The notes under the pieces: model-generated | The model's database searches: none | The model's input: the letters and a program-made list of their open reading frames with translations, nothing else | Told to the model about the DNA's origin: nothing | In this document: positions 20,513 to 34,100 of the stretch, in pieces | Layout: each line of letters begins with the position of its first letter | Position numbering within the stretch: position 1 is the first letter of the stretch | Origin: Yamagishiella unicocca | Taxonomy: Eukaryota > Chlorophyta > Chlorophyceae > Chlamydomonadales > Volvocaceae | Assembly (NCBI GenBank): GCA_003116995.1 | Contig: BDSL01000114.1 | Coordinates: 64,501 to 128,500 of the forward strand | DNA: 64,000 bases | Reading direction: 5' to 3' | Made by a program: the position numbers and the translations under genes

Positions 20513-23455
20513 ATGCGAACGATAAGGCCGACGGCAACTTATCGAGGCAGCACCTTTGTTCGACGCGCACATTTGCTACTTGGGGCGTCGCGATGCAGCG
20601 TCCGAGCTCATGCCTGCCCATTCAAGGGTATCCTCAACTCAGACTTGCTTGAAGATATGCCGTTCAAAGGCTTTCCGGCCGGCAAGCCCTACAAGCTGCT
20701 CCTCGGGCTACGACAGCCTGAGGATGCCTGGCTGGACATTGATGAAGATGATCAATTGTTCGTCGAGCAGCTACGACAACGTGCAAAGCATATTCAGGAG
20801 AGGCGGAAAGTTGTAATCCAACTTCTTGACGAGGTCCGTGGAGGTTCGTGGGTAGCGTCCCGAGGGCATGGCGGTTGGTGCTGAGGCCACGCAGGGGTGG
20901 GGGATTAAATTAGCACGCTTGGGGTCCTTATTTGGATTGCGCGGCAAACAGGTGCCTTCAGCGCTCAACCGGCTTGACCCACCAAGGACGGGCCACAACG
21001 CCAGTGGAAGCCTACTGCCAAACATTTTGTACGGCAGCCCAGGCAATCCATCAGTTGCTTCATTACCCTCATTTCACGCCGTCCCCCACAGCCGTTGGCG
21101 CGCGATGCCAGCGGGGAGCTGCTACAGCAGCTGCTAACGGAACTGCCACAGCGCCATCCAAACCGCTTTCTAGTTGAGGGACCCACCATCGTGAACCTGC
21201 TGACAGGTGCGGAAATCGGGCCGTCCCGCGGTATTACGGTATGACGCGACGAACATCTGCTGGGGCATTTGCAAGGGCTCTTGGTCCTCTTGGCCCTCCG
21301 CTGTTTCCGCCGTTTGGCAGGACCCTGCTGCACACCTGGGCGAGCACGAGGCACGCGATCCGCACACAGTCTTTGCCCGCACTTGCTCAACGCATGCACG
21401 CCCCGCCATCCCCACACGCACTCCGGCAGCTAATACTGTAGCTGCAGCCCTAGCTAGCTTGTCGCCACTCGGCAAATGCCGAACTTGGCACCAGGGTCCA
21501 TGCACGCTGCGGTGCCATCCTGCCTCATGCACCAGCAGGACACTGTTCGTCCCGACACAATAGCACCGAATGACGTATGTCTTCTGGCTCTTAAGTGACA
21601 CGCACTGTAATGAGTTGTGGCGTGTTAAGTGAGACAAGAGACGCACTGTAATGGGTTGTGGCTATTAAGTGACGCGCACTGCAACGCGTTGTCCGCAGGG
21701 GAGCGCTTTGACACTGCTGGGCCGGGTGTGGACCCTCTTGAAGTTGCCGGTCGGATCACCCAGGTGAGCCGCCGCGCGCCCTCGCACGCGCCGGACGGAG
21801 TAGGGCGCCCACCGCAGCAACTCATTCGCCTTACCACATAGCTGGCCAGCCAGGTGGCAGCCCCTCGACTGTCAGACATCTCCCTGCTCCCCAGGACGGT
21901 GCAAAGAGCACCGTGGCGTTTTTCGAGCCTCCCGACAGCCCACGGCACGCGCCCGTCGCGTCAAGCCGCCCAACCTGTCAGGCGGCATCCGTCACCTTCA
22001 CCCCTGTGGCCGTATGCGTCTGGGGCATCTCTGCTTGTTGCGCACAGCCGCAGCACCTGACTTATGACCAGCTCAGCGGTGCTCAGCGGTCCTCAGTAGC
22101 TAGTACGACTGCCGCACGACCGCCGCAGGAGGACTACTGCCTGCTGGCTCCCGGGAAGAACTCCTACCGCCTCCTGGGCGGCGTGGTGTGCTTCCCGGCG
22201 CATTGGAGCGTGTTGGAGAAGCTAGGGCTGGAGCTGCCGGACATCCACGACCCGGTGCCGAGATGGAGGTGCGGGGGCTGAGAGGAAATCCGTTGGTCCG
22301 CACGACTTTAAAAGTAGCGCCAATTGGAGGTGCGGGGGGCGGGCGGGGGCCCAATTGGACGACTGAAATGAGCGCGTCAGTGCCTTAAGGGGTTTGGGCA
22401 CGGGGTGCTCTGGCCCGGGAGCGTAGCGGAGGTGCCCGCTCACCGGCGCCATCGCGGAGTCCACATGGGTGGAGTCACGGTCGTGCAGTCCCGACCGCGG
22501 CCCTCGACCTTTGGTGACCGCGGTCCTCGACCCTTGATCTCGCACCCTCGTAAGCAGGACGGACGCCGCGCGGCCTGCGCTGCAGTTCATGCGCCGGCTG
22601 ACTGAGGGCAAGCCCTTCATCCGCTGGAACTGGACGGTAGCCCCCACCGCAGAGCTGCACCTCTCCAGGTGAGTCCCTCACAGCCGTCCATCTCTCTCCC
22701 AAGTGATGTTGGACAGCAGGTAGAACGCGCCAAACGAAGGGCGAGGTTTGTTGCAGTGCTGGCAAGCCTGCATCTGTTAACAGGAAGGTAACTAGCATGG
22801 TTGTGTGTATCAAGAAGGTTGTGTGTACATCACAACGCGTCGGCAGATTGAAACGAAATGGGTGCTTGCACCTCGGAACCTTTTATGGCCCTCCGACTGT
22901 GCTCCAGGTTCTACGCTCTTCCACCGTCGCCCCATACCGGCCCTCCTGAAGACATCGCCGGCATCGACTACCTGCAGCTGCGACTGGAGCGCCAGTACTT
23001 CCACAGGTGACCAGAATGATAGCTACTTTTAGGGTTCGACATAACGGTGTGCCTCGTATGCCCTATATAACATTATCCTCATCCATCGCCTTTATTTGTC
23101 ACCGCCGGCACCATCCAGCTCTCGGCGGCGTTCCGTGCGCCAGAAAGCAACCCTTGTCTTCGCCGTCCGGCCACACGCGCCTCCCACCCTCTCCACTCGC
23201 GCCCCCTTCTTAAGGCTGCCGCGGACGGGCTGCGTGGTGTTCACGATCCGCACATACATGCAGCCGGTAAAGCAGGCGATCCAGGGAAGGCCGCTCGTGG
23301 CGTCGGCGCTGGCGGGCGCCCTGCGCGACCTGCCGTACGAGCACCTGCAGTACAAGTCGGACCTGCAGCACCGCATGCCGGCGCTGCTTGCGCTGTTGGA
23401 CAGGGCGGCATTGGAGGCGCCGGCTGGCCCGGGAGAGAAGTGTGCTGGGGTGTGA
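20513..23455 (+). CDS. HODM alpha-subunit-like (DUF3445) haem N-demethylase family protein, 363 aa
   Basis: Seven phase-consistent exons: 20513-20833, 21092-21206, 21699-21763, 22129-22268, 22558-22668, 22908-23006, 23215-23455 (364 codons with stop). Family landmarks run in order: MPFKGFPAGKPYKLLLGLR with DAWLDIDEDDQLF; ITQEDYCLLAPGKNSYRLLGG; CFPAHWSVLEKLGLELPDIH; PFIRWNWTVAP; LRLERQYFHRLPRTGCVVF; FTIRTYMQPV; and ALRDLPYEHLQYK. This is the layout of the haem-dependent oxidative N-demethylase alpha-like family (DUF3445), named for a bacterial dimethylamine-oxidising enzyme. The N-terminal ~45 residues are rich in Arg/Ser/Ala/Thr with few acids, like an organelle transit peptide. Substrate is unknown. 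A start at 20387 is also open. Confidence 0.85.
21591..21692. repeat. Three-copy imperfect repeat ending at a splice acceptor
   Basis: Three degraded units with the pattern TTAAGTGA...CGCACTGTAATGRGTTGTGG in HODM-like intron 2. The third ends GCGTTGT and runs straight into CCGCAG, the acceptor of the 21699 exon, so the repeat supplies sequence next to the splice site. Confidence 0.75.
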
Positions 23456-23634
23456 GGATGGCGGCGGTGGGTAGTTGGGGGAGACGCAGGGGAAAGGGTG
23501 GGTGGGGGAGGGTGGGTGGGGGGCGGAGCACAGAGGTGAAGCGAGCACGGCGCGTCGTGGGTGCGTGGTGGAGGGGCACTTGCTGGCGAGCTCGTCTTTC
23601 GGAGCGTTTGATTGTCTGCTTCTCAGCTGCTGGG

Positions 23635-23639
23635 TGTAA
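23635..23639 (+). terminator. TGTAA poly(A) signal, HODM-like gene
   Basis: TGTAA lies 180 bp after the TGA of the HODM-like gene, in the sequence GGGTGTAACCG. TGTAA is the dominant polyadenylation signal in volvocine algae. Assigned by position. Confidence 0.6.
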
Positions 23640-25191
23640 CCGTACATAAGCACATGTATCATCCTGCTGCTTTAAAATACACAGATGAGATGCAAAACAA
23701 ATTGTGTACCATTGTATCATTTATTTTTTGTGCGCCAGGAGTGCGCCCGCCTTCTTTCCAGCATGTCTTTTTGAGATGTGCGGTTGCCAATGAGATGACT
23801 GCGGTGTACAGTAATGTGGGCATAGTGTTCTGCGTGCCGGCAGATCTACCTGCTTTGCGGACCTTGGTATCCCTGTAATGTGGCCGTCGCCACGTCCTCA
23901 TCCCTCAGCGCTTTTGTTGCTGGCAAAAGCTCTCCGGTTTCGTGCATACATCTGTGTTTGGCACGTTTGTCCTTGATAACTGAAGGACTCCTAGAGGCGG
24001 TTGGTGCGAATGGGTCCTGGTGGACCGCCAAGGTGTTGGGTGTTTCACCGGGGGGGAAGAGGCGCTGAGCCTGGCGTGCGCCGAGCTGGAGCGCTTTAAC
24101 TGCGTGTCGTTGTACATGGATGGATTCACACTCGCGCGGCCCCAGCTACAAGTGAAATCTGGAGCCGGCTACATGTGAAACCTGGGCCTGAGAGTATGAC
24201 ACCGGCCGAGCGTCGTCATCGCATCTCGAAGGTGGAACGGCCTATGGAAGGGAAGAGCGGACGGGATAGATGCTGTGCTATGCTGTCGTCGCGATACCCT
24301 CCGCTGCCTCTGCATTCTGGCATCCTTTGGCATCGTGCTTCCATGCGACTTGCCGGACGCCCCTATACGCACAGGGTTGTGCCACAGGGGTGCTCACAGC
24401 GCTTAGGGCACCCGGAGCCCCTGGACGTGGTCAATCAATCGCACTCGTCGTATCTCTGTCTCAGTTCCACGGCAACCGACATGCAATTCTCCATCTGCGC
24501 GTTTGGAACACCCCGCAGGCAAGTCACGAGTCGAACGTAAGCAACTTGGAGCAGGGTGGGCGGTGCAGCCGAGCTTGAGTTGTCTCTACCATGGCACGGT
24601 ACGGACTTGGCCTCGCACAAATGAGATAATACAAGCAGCTCCGGCTGTGAGAAGGACCTCCGCTATGCGTGGGTACGTGGGTTTCCCCTGCGCGCATGCA
24701 TTCCATACCGTTACAGGGGCGGCAAACTTGCCATGGCCTGCCTTCCCCGACTCCAGCACCATCCTAACATGTGATGACCTATTTCAGATTTGATGCGTCA
24801 ACTTCGACAGGTGACAACTTAAATGCGCTGAAGTATGTGTGTATCCTGGCATCCAAGTACTTGACCCATCTCGTGATTATATTTCACTGGCGCAAAATTC
24901 GGAAGCTCGCGTCTCAAAATTCGGAATGCTTTGCGTCGTCATGAGCTGATATTGATTGTGTTCTTTTTAGAGACGCAGTGTGCAAAGCTGTCATTTGCTT
25001 GTGTCATGTGCCGTACTATTTTGTTCCGACATTGGGTGACGGCGACGCAACTGTGGTCGCAGCTTACACCAGTACAGCACGTCGCTTTCGTGTTTACGAG
25101 GAAGTGGCTTTTACGGTTGCAAAGGCGGTTACGGGGCCCTGCTGACTGGTAGCTTAGCAGTAAATCGGCTGTTGAGACCTCCGGCAGAAAC
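23640..25191. other. Intergenic / OGDH upstream region
   Basis: About 1.5 kb between the HODM-like 3' end and the OGDH start. Short frames (24175-24540, 24270-24578 and others) lack splice or domain support. The OGDH promoter should be near 25 kb, where composition becomes AT-richer. Confidence 0.45.
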
Positions 25192-28100
25192 ATGGCGCTT
25201 GCAGCCGCCGCCAGACGCGCGGCGGCTGAAGGCGTTCCGGGAATCCTTCGTGTGATGAGATGGAACCGTCTTGACGTGCACACCACAACAAACGTGCTGA
25301 ACCCAGCGGAGCCAAAGCCAGTGCCGCTCGCGAAGCTCAAGGACTCCTTTAATGAGGGAACCAGCGTTACCTACCTTGAAGAGCTCGAGGAGCGTTACCA
25401 CAATGATCCAACGTCTGTGGACCGCACTTGGCAGGCTTTTTTCCGCAACATGGACCATGGTGTAACTGGCGAGGCGATGGCCGAGGCATTTGACTCTTTC
25501 GAAAAGGGCAAGCTGCATATGTCGCCTTTCTCGGCGGCGGCCATTTCAAACCAGACTGTCCAGGAGAGCATGCGCCTACTGCTGTTGATTCGTGCATACC
25601 AGGTGGGTTCGTGGGGCGCTGCTGTGGCACACGACAACCTATTGTGTCGTAGAATACGATTACTCCGTCAGTGTCGTGTATGTAAGATATTTCAATTTTG
25701 CAGGTCCTGGGACACTTCGCCGCCACTCTTGACCCGCTCGGGATAAGCGGCCACGCTCACCCACAGGAGCTGGACCCCTCGTTCTGGGGTTTCAAAGACA
25801 CAGACTTTGACAGGGAGTGAGTTTCAGCAGGGTTAAACTGTAAAGGGGGAGCTCGTTGGCAGGGTCCTTCGTACGAAACATGGGACACGCCACAGGGGGT
25901 TTCCTGCAATCACCTGCTATCCCCTTACTCGTCTCGCTCTCTGCTGCTGCCACCAGGTTCTACATCGGCAACTGGAACCAGTCGGGTTTCCTTGCTGAGG
26001 GTCGCCCGACCCGCACCTTGCGCGAGATGGTAACTCGCCTGAAGGAGACGTACTGCAGCAACATTGGCTACGAGGTGATCACTGCCGGTTACGTGTGGCG
26101 CTGTCAGGGGGGACGGGTTGCATGAGCTGACGGCCGGCGCTCGCTTGCGTGTTAATCATTCATGCGTAGCAGAGGCCTGCCATCGCCGCAGCGTGTCCTA
26201 AAATTGCGCAATGACGACGCAACGCACAAATGGGATCGCCTCGGGGGGCCCGTGGTGATGTTTGTCCGCGAGGTCCGCGCGGTGGCTGCGCTTAGGGCGG
26301 GTGCCTGTGTGGCGGGCGGGCGGGCCCGAGGCGACTGCGCGCGGTACGCAAATTACACGTGCACATTACTTTGGCGTGGTTTGGCGCTGCAAGTGTTTGC
26401 TGCATGTGCCGTCATCGTCGTCATGCCCTGGTGACCGTTGGCGGTTGGAGAGCCTGGGGCTCCGCCGCTCCGTAATATACTGAATACTGATGGGGTTATG
26501 CCGAGCACGTCCGGGGACCTCGTCGCGCTGTCCGCCCCTGGCGGCACGGAGGACGCGGTCAACGAGCGTTCCTACTTCGGGTTAAGAGCCATGCGGGCAG
26601 TCTCCCTAGGGAAGTCTCCACCCTTCACGCACCCGAGGCATTCGCTTCTATACCCACATAGCCGTCCTGCTCACCTTGCGGTGGGCTATAGCTTCAGACG
26701 GGCCTGGTGCCGTACCGACGCCACCTCCCACTCCACTCCGCGGTGCGATGCGCCTCCACAGTACATGCACATCCCGGAGCGCGACAAGTGCAACTGGATC
26801 CGCGAGCGCGTCGAGACCATCGACAAGGTGGGCATCAGGGACCAGGCTTTGTGGTCCGGTAGATTGGGTTTGAAGGCCGCAAACGGTTGCGCGCTGTGCC
26901 GTACACCGTGTACGACCCTGCGCTTCTCCCAACGGTGGTCGGCCTGTGGCGGGAACATCAATTAGAGGGGGAAATGTCTCGGTGGCCCGCGTCAGCTAAA
27001 TACCCTATCTGAATGCCGGCCTAACACGTGTGTCTTATATGCACTCCTGGTGCGAGTGAATGGCATGCAAGCGGGAAAGCGTCTTTCTTCCCGCTGTGCT
27101 GTGCTTCCTATTATTGACCAGACGTTCCGACGTGTCATGCCAATCCTGATGGCGGTCCTGGGTCTCAGGTCCAATTCACCAAGGCGCAGAAGCTGCATAT
27201 GCTGGACCGCCTGGCTTGGTCCGACATGTTCGAGACGTTCCTGGCCAACAAGTACACAGCAGCCAAGCGTTTTGGGTTGGAGGGCGCGGAGAGCCTCATT
27301 CCGGGGATGAAGACGATCATCGACACAGCGGCGGACCTGGGGGTGCAGTCCGTGGTCATCGGCATGCCACATCGAGGTGCGGCGGCGGCGGGGGGGCGTG
27401 GATGCTGGAGATGATGGGAAAGCCACGAAGGAAGGACGGGATAGGGCTTGGCGGCGCGGATGCGGAAGGGGGGAGGCACGCGCGGTGGGAGTGTGAGCAT
27501 CGAAGCGAAGGCGTGCGCAATGAAGGGCGACCGGGTCGCGCCGGGCGTGTGTGAGCGGCGCAGGACAGCAATAGCAAAGATGTCAACCTTGGCATCTCGG
27601 GGACTGACACCATGTGCAACTCGATTTGACACCACGTGGAACTCGATTTGACACCACGTGGAACTCGATTTGATACCACGTGGAACTCGACTTGTCGTAC
27701 ACCTTCCATCCCGCCCACGGCACCAGCGGCGCGATCTGTTCAGTAGGGTGCTTGCCCCGACATCCTCCCGCCGCCAGTATGCATTGGTCAGCAGCGCTCC
27801 CCCCCCAGGGCCCTCGTCAGTCCTGTGGCTCGCGTCGCTCTGCCCGCTGCCGCCCCTTCCTGACCCTTCCACCGCCTGCTGCTGCTGCTGCGCGTAGGCC
27901 GGCTCAACGTGCTGGCCAACGTGGTGCGCAAGCCCCTGGCGCAGATCTTCAGCGAGTTCACCGGCAAGATGCACAAGGCCGTCGACGTAGGTGGTCGGGC
28001 GCGTGGGTGGCGGGGATCGGCACCCCGAGTGGACCCTCGCGGTCACTCGATTGGACCTCGGCTGGCACCACGGGGGTTATGTTCAGTTCGGCGTCCCTAT

Positions 28101-31100
28101 CTCCGGCCTCCCCTGCTTGAACCCAGCTGTCGAAACTCTGCTGACCCGCCATCATCGGACCAGCCGGTGCTTGAGCACGAAGCCAGCCCCAGATCACGTG
28201 CGAGTCCATCATCTATGTACCGCTCACTGTATTGCGATGCTTTAGCATCTCAATACTAGCGTTCCAGTGCTGGACAGTTCCGGCACAGAACCACAGTGTT
28301 TGTTGGGCCAAACGGGGAGCCGTCCAGACGCGGCCTCGCCTTCCCAGACACCGATATACCCGCCCGACCCGACGCATCTCCTGGTGTGCCCTCTTATCCT
28401 GGTGTGCATACTACAAAGACGTAAACAGCGGCGGACGAGACCTGCAACGAAACGAATGCCGAAACCGCTTACCTTGGCGTGCCCAAGTTACATCGGCTGT
28501 CAGCGTTATCGCATGTTGGTCCGGTCTTCATGCACGAGTCTCACATGCGTGTATGTGACTGTCCGTCGGCGTTAAAACTTAATCGATGGAACCCCTCCGA
28601 CGCCCTGGTCTCCCAGGGTGAGTACACGGGCAGCGGCGACGTCAAGTACCACCTGGGTACCAGCTACAACCGCCCAACTGTCAACGGCAAGATGGTGCAC
28701 CTGTCGCTGCTGGCGAACCCGTCCCATCTGGAGGCGGTGAACACGGTGGTGCTGGGCAAGACGCGCGCCAAGCAGTACTTCAGGTGTGTGTCGGGTACTT
28801 CAGCAGCAGCATGGAGTACCTCCGCTCAAAGGGACAGTGTACGGCGGGACGGCGTGTCGTTTCAAGCTGCGAAACGTAAGGGCATCAGGTGGCGTGCTGT
28901 TGCAGCTCCCGAAGGGATAGCGCAAGCAACGGTATGGAAATCAGGAGGGTGGAGTGAAGTTAGGGTGTTGCTCTGCATCCGGGTGCTGCGGTGAAAGCCC
29001 AGGGAGGTTGAAGTGGTGTGGGCGCGTGAAAGGGAGCAAAAGCGGGGCCTCTTGACGAGGGACGTCTGTGGTCAGTATGGCTTGGGGCTCAGGTCGATTG
29101 GGTTCGACATGTGGATTCGGCACCAGACGCCGGTTGCACAGCAAGCATATATTATACCCTCTTCGGGCATGGGTCGACCAACCGCCAACGAAAAAGAGCG
29201 ACCGCCATTGTCGGGGGCATCCGCACCTTTTATTCCGTTCCTAGACCACCCACTCGCAACCACCCCTCACCACTCGGCCAGCTCCCCGCCTGCCATCCGC
29301 CTCCTGCCTGCCGCAAACTCGCCCCTCCACCCCTCTACCCCTTCCTCCGCCGCAGCGAGGACCACGAGCGGCTGCGCAACATGGCCATCCTGCTGCACGG
29401 TGACGGCGCCTTCAGCGGCCAGGGCATCGTGTATGAGACGCTCGACATGTGCGGTTTGCCCGACTACACCGTCGGCGGCACCATCCATCTGGTCGTCAAC
29501 AACCAGGTGCGTGTTTGTGGTGTGTGGGGAGCGCTACCGGAGATGCTGATGAGGGCCCATGGCAGGGCGGCGGCGGCGGAGGGGCTGTGGTGTGGATCGA
29601 ATATCGGGCCCCGGCTTGGCTGCTTCCTGCTTTTGCGTGTGGAACCGAGCGGCTGTTGAAGCAAGCCTGTGGATGCGCTCTCCATGCGGCTGTGGACCGG
29701 TAGCGGTGCAAGCGCGGTCCAAGACGACCTCTTCCCCCCAGAGCCTCTTGCCTTCCCTATGTTGCGGCCTACCCTACACCCTACACCGCTTTGCCCAAGT
29801 GCCCCGACTGGAGCTGTCCCCCGTGGTCCCCCGCCTCCCGGCCCTCCCGCCCCCCTCGCCTCTGTCCTAAACGCTTTTTCCTCGTACACGGGTTTCCCTT
29901 GCAACCTCCCCCCTCGCCCGCCCAGGTCGCGTTCACGACCGACCCCAAGGACTCCCGCTCCTCGCCCTACTGCACGGACGTGGCCAAGAGCCTCAACTGC
30001 CCCATCCTCCACGTCAACGCCGACGACGTCGAGTCCGTCGTGCGCGTGTGCCAGCTGGCGGCGGAGTGGCGCCAGGTGGGCGGTGGGGGCTCGAGGAAAC
30101 GAAACACTCGGTTTGCCAATGCCCGTAGAACCCCGTATGATGTGACGGGGCTGGGGATGTGGGAATGAGGGGGAACCGAAGCGGGCGGGCTTACCGTTGC
30201 GGCCCCGACGGCGGCGTGTATAGCCCTGCCCTTGTCGTATCGTATTACCCTGCCTTTGAAAACAAAAAAGTTCCCCCGGCCTCGGCATAGCCCTTCCCCC
30301 TGGCTGTCGTACCTTCGAAGCCGCTGCCGCTGAGTCCTACTACCTTGCCCACGCCGCCCGACTCCCTCACGTACCCTCCCTGTCGCGCATTGCTCACCCC
30401 GTCCCGTCCGCCCCCCTACACCCCATCCCATCCTGCCCCGTCCCGTCCCCACCCCCCCCCCTTGCTGTCGCCGCGCTCGCCTCACCCCAGGCCTGGAAGA
30501 TGGACGTGGTAGTGGACCTGGTGTGCTACCGCAAGCACGGGCACAACGAGATCGACGAGCCCATGTTCACGCAGCCGCTCATGTACAAGAAGATCAAGGC
30601 CAAGAAGCACAGCCACGAGATGTACGCCGCGCAGCTGCTGGAGGAGGGCACCTTCACCAAGGTGCGTCTGTCTGTGTGCCGCCACACGGCAGCGCTCCCC
30701 GGGGCTCCCTGCGCGGAGCTTCCGCAACCTCCCGCCAGCGCACTGCTGCGCTGTGCGGACCCACCTGGCCCCCTCCGACTCCACGATTGTCCGATACCTT
30801 AATCTACCTCCTCCATCTCCGGGTGGATGTATCGTTTCACTTCTGTGTTTCGAGTTTACGGATTTCCTAGCCGCCCTCCACGGCGCCACCTCCCAATCCG
30901 TGTTCCTGGCAGCGTCCATTCCGAGGCCCGACCTGAACCTCGACCTGAACCCTGCCCTGCCCTGAGCCACGATCTGAACCCCGACCTGAACCCTGTCCTG
31001 AACCCTGCCCTGAACCCCGACCTGAACCCCGACCTGAACCCTGACCTGAACCCCGACCTGAACCCTGACCTGAACCCCGACCTGAACCAACCGCCCCACC

Positions 31101-34100
31101 TCCGTGCGCGCAGGAGGAGATCCGTGGCGCCCACGACAAGGTGCTGTCGTTGCTGAACGAGGCCTTCGAGGCGGCCAAGGACTACAAGCCGCAGAAGAAG
31201 GACTGGCTGGCCAGCCACTGGCACGGCTTCATGTCGCCCGCGCAGATGTCACGCATCCGCAACACCGGCGTCTCCGCCGACCTGCTGCGGAACGCCGGGC
31301 ACGCCATCACGGCCCTGCCCGAGGACTTCACGCCGCACCGGCAGATCAAGAAGGTGTACGAGCAGCGCCGCGCGATGGTGGACACGGGTGAGGCGGCGGG
31401 GTTGGGGGTGGGGGCGGCGAGAAGACCCGGTCACACGCGACATGAGGAACGGAGGGCGGAAATTAGACGAGGCGAGGCGGGGGGGGGGTGATAAAGGATA
31501 ATCCGTGAATCCACGGCCCGGGTGGGGGGGAATTCCGGGGGAATGGGGTTCGGGTCGGTCAGGGTATCGCACAGGGCGTGTTGAGGGTAGGTATCTGGGT
31601 CGCGACCCCTGCCCTTCCGTCGGGGGGGGTGTATAAAAACCGTATTCCGTCGGGGGGGGGCTTGGGTCGGGCGTACCGGACCTCCCACGGGTCCCCAATG
31701 CCCTCGCCGCCGCCGCCATCGCGTAGTTTGGCGACTTGGCTTGGTGGCCCGCGGAGCTGCACCCCAGCTGTTTGGCCCATCCATGCTGCAGGAGCGCACC
31801 TTGGCAAGGCTTCGACTGAACGGATGAAAGTTCGTCGTCTGCTTTGCGGTTGTTCTTGCCTTGCCTGAATCCCGCCCTTGCCATGCTCCCGCGCTTGGCA
31901 GGCGAGGGTGTCGACTGGGCCATGGCCGAGGCGCTGGCGTTCGCCACGCTGGTTTCGGAGGGCAACCACGTGCGGCTGAGCGGGCAGGACGTGGAGCGGG
32001 GCACCTTCAGCCACCGCCACGCGGTGCTGCACGACCAGAACACGGGTGCGAGGGGGAGAAGGAGGAGGAGGGGGAAGGAGCAGGAGGGGGAGGGGGAAGG
32101 AGCGGGAGGGGGAGGGGGAAGGAGGAGGAGGAGGCCTGGGTCAATTTGATGTGTGATGGGTTTGTGGTGTAGTAACCGCAATGCAGGGGTGTGCGTCACA
32201 CGCGTGCGATGGGACACGCGGATAGATGTTGTGGCGTCGTAGGTTCGAGGGAGGGCGAGGGTGTGGCTCGGAAGGGGATGCGCGCGTCTCTCGCGGTGTC
32301 GACGGCCATACACTTGCACCGGGGCGCAGCCCGGGCAGTTGCCAACGGGGAGCGCCCAGCAAGCCCAGGCGGGCAGCGTGGAACAAGTGCAGTGCTGGGT
32401 GCTCAAGGGCGGCAATAGGCCCCCATCCGATCCTATCCATCCAATCCTTTCAATGATCGATAATACTGCGAACGCTTGTGCCCCCAAACTGTCCCCTCGC
32501 CCGCAACTCACCCCCTTGACCCCGCCCCACCCCACCCCATGCCACCCCCCCCTCCCACCACCTCCCCGCCCTCCGCTGCACCCCCAGGCGCCAAGTACGT
32601 GCCGCTGAACCACGTGTTCCCCGGCCAGCAGAGCAACAGCTTCACCGTCTGCAACTCGTCGCTCTCCGAGTACGGTGTGCTGGGCTTCGACCTGGGCTAC
32701 AGCATGGAGTCGCCCAACAGCCTGGTGCTGTGGGAGGCGCAGTTCGGGGACTTCGCCAATGGCGCGCAGGTGACCAGCCGGTGGCGGGGAGTCGGGGCCG
32801 CGGGCGGGGGTGCTGTAGAGCGCAGAGGCCTGAACAGTAGGACGCGTGGGCTACCGTGTATAAGCCGACAGCGGCGGACTGCGTTGGGTGGTGCGTGAGG
32901 ACGAGGATGCCCAGTAGGATGTTGGGGGGTGGGAAGAGGAGGCCTGCAGGTGGAGGTCGTCAATTGAGCCCCGCGAACGGCTAATATACATCGCCGTACC
33001 CTGGAACGCTAACCGCAATGCATCAAAGGTTTTACCGCCCCACACCCCCCCCCCCGCCGCCTGCCGCTATCCGCGGGTCCGCTGTCCGCTGTCCGCTGCC
33101 TCCAGATCATCTTCGACCAGTTCATGTGCTCGGGTGAGGCCAAATGGCTGCGCCAGAGCGGCCTGGTGTGCCTGCTGCCGCATGGATACGACGGCCAGGG
33201 CCCCGAGCACAGCAGCGCGCGCCTGGAGCGATTCCTGCAGGTGGGGGCGGGTCGGAGGGCGCCGGGCTCGCAGACACACCTTCAGACCACCGTCACACTT
33301 GAAAACCCCGGATCGAACCCGGGCCTGCAGAGCACGTAGCGTCCGCCGCATGGGTCGCCCTCTCCCCACCTACCTAGCCCACCATGTCGCACCCTTGTCA
33401 GGAGGGAGTCCTGACGCGGTTCCACGTCTTTGCAACGGACGGGCTCGAGCTCCGCGCCTTGTAGCGGTTGTTTTCCGCAGCTGGGGAAAACACCGTACGC
33501 CCCGAACCAACCTGCCTCAAAAACAAACAAGCTTGGCCCTCCCTGGACCGCGGCCGAGCTTGTTCCCCCGCCCCCCCCATCCACGGGTTTCCTCTCCTAC
33601 CCCCCCTCCCTTCCCCGCGCGGACCATGCGCCAACTATCCTGCCCCTGTCGTGTAAACGGGTTTTATGCCCCCCCCCCGCCCTCCGTGTGTGTGTGGACT
33701 GTCCAGTAGCATGCGCGCGCGTCCCGCTGTCTGAAGGCTATGCACCAACTACATTTCCCCCGTCGCGTTACCGGTTCTTTTATTGTAACCCACGGGTCTT
33801 CCTCGTATCCCCAACCCAGTTCTCCAGCATGCATCTCAACAGATCTGTTCTAAACGGTCTTTTCTGGCATCCACGGGTCTTCCTCGCACCCCCGCCCTTC
33901 CCCGCAGATGTGCGACGAGAACCCCTACGAGATGCCCCACCACGACGAGGCGCAGTGGTTCACTGGCGCCCACCTGGGCACGCAGATCCAGCGTGCCAAC
34001 TGGCAGGTGGTCAACTGCACCACCCCCTCCAACTACTTCCACGTGCTGCGCCGCCAGGTGCGTCTCCGCGCACACCACCGCCCGGCCGCCCTACCTGTGC

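Noticed and set aside
30827..31224. DLNPDLNP and GSGRGSGQ repeat proteins
   Set aside because: Both arise from the 12-bp minisatellite in OGDH intron 10, on either strand.
33290..33340. A functional tRNA gene
   Set aside because: The T stem lacks a base and no acceptor or anticodon stem can be drawn; kept only as a remnant.
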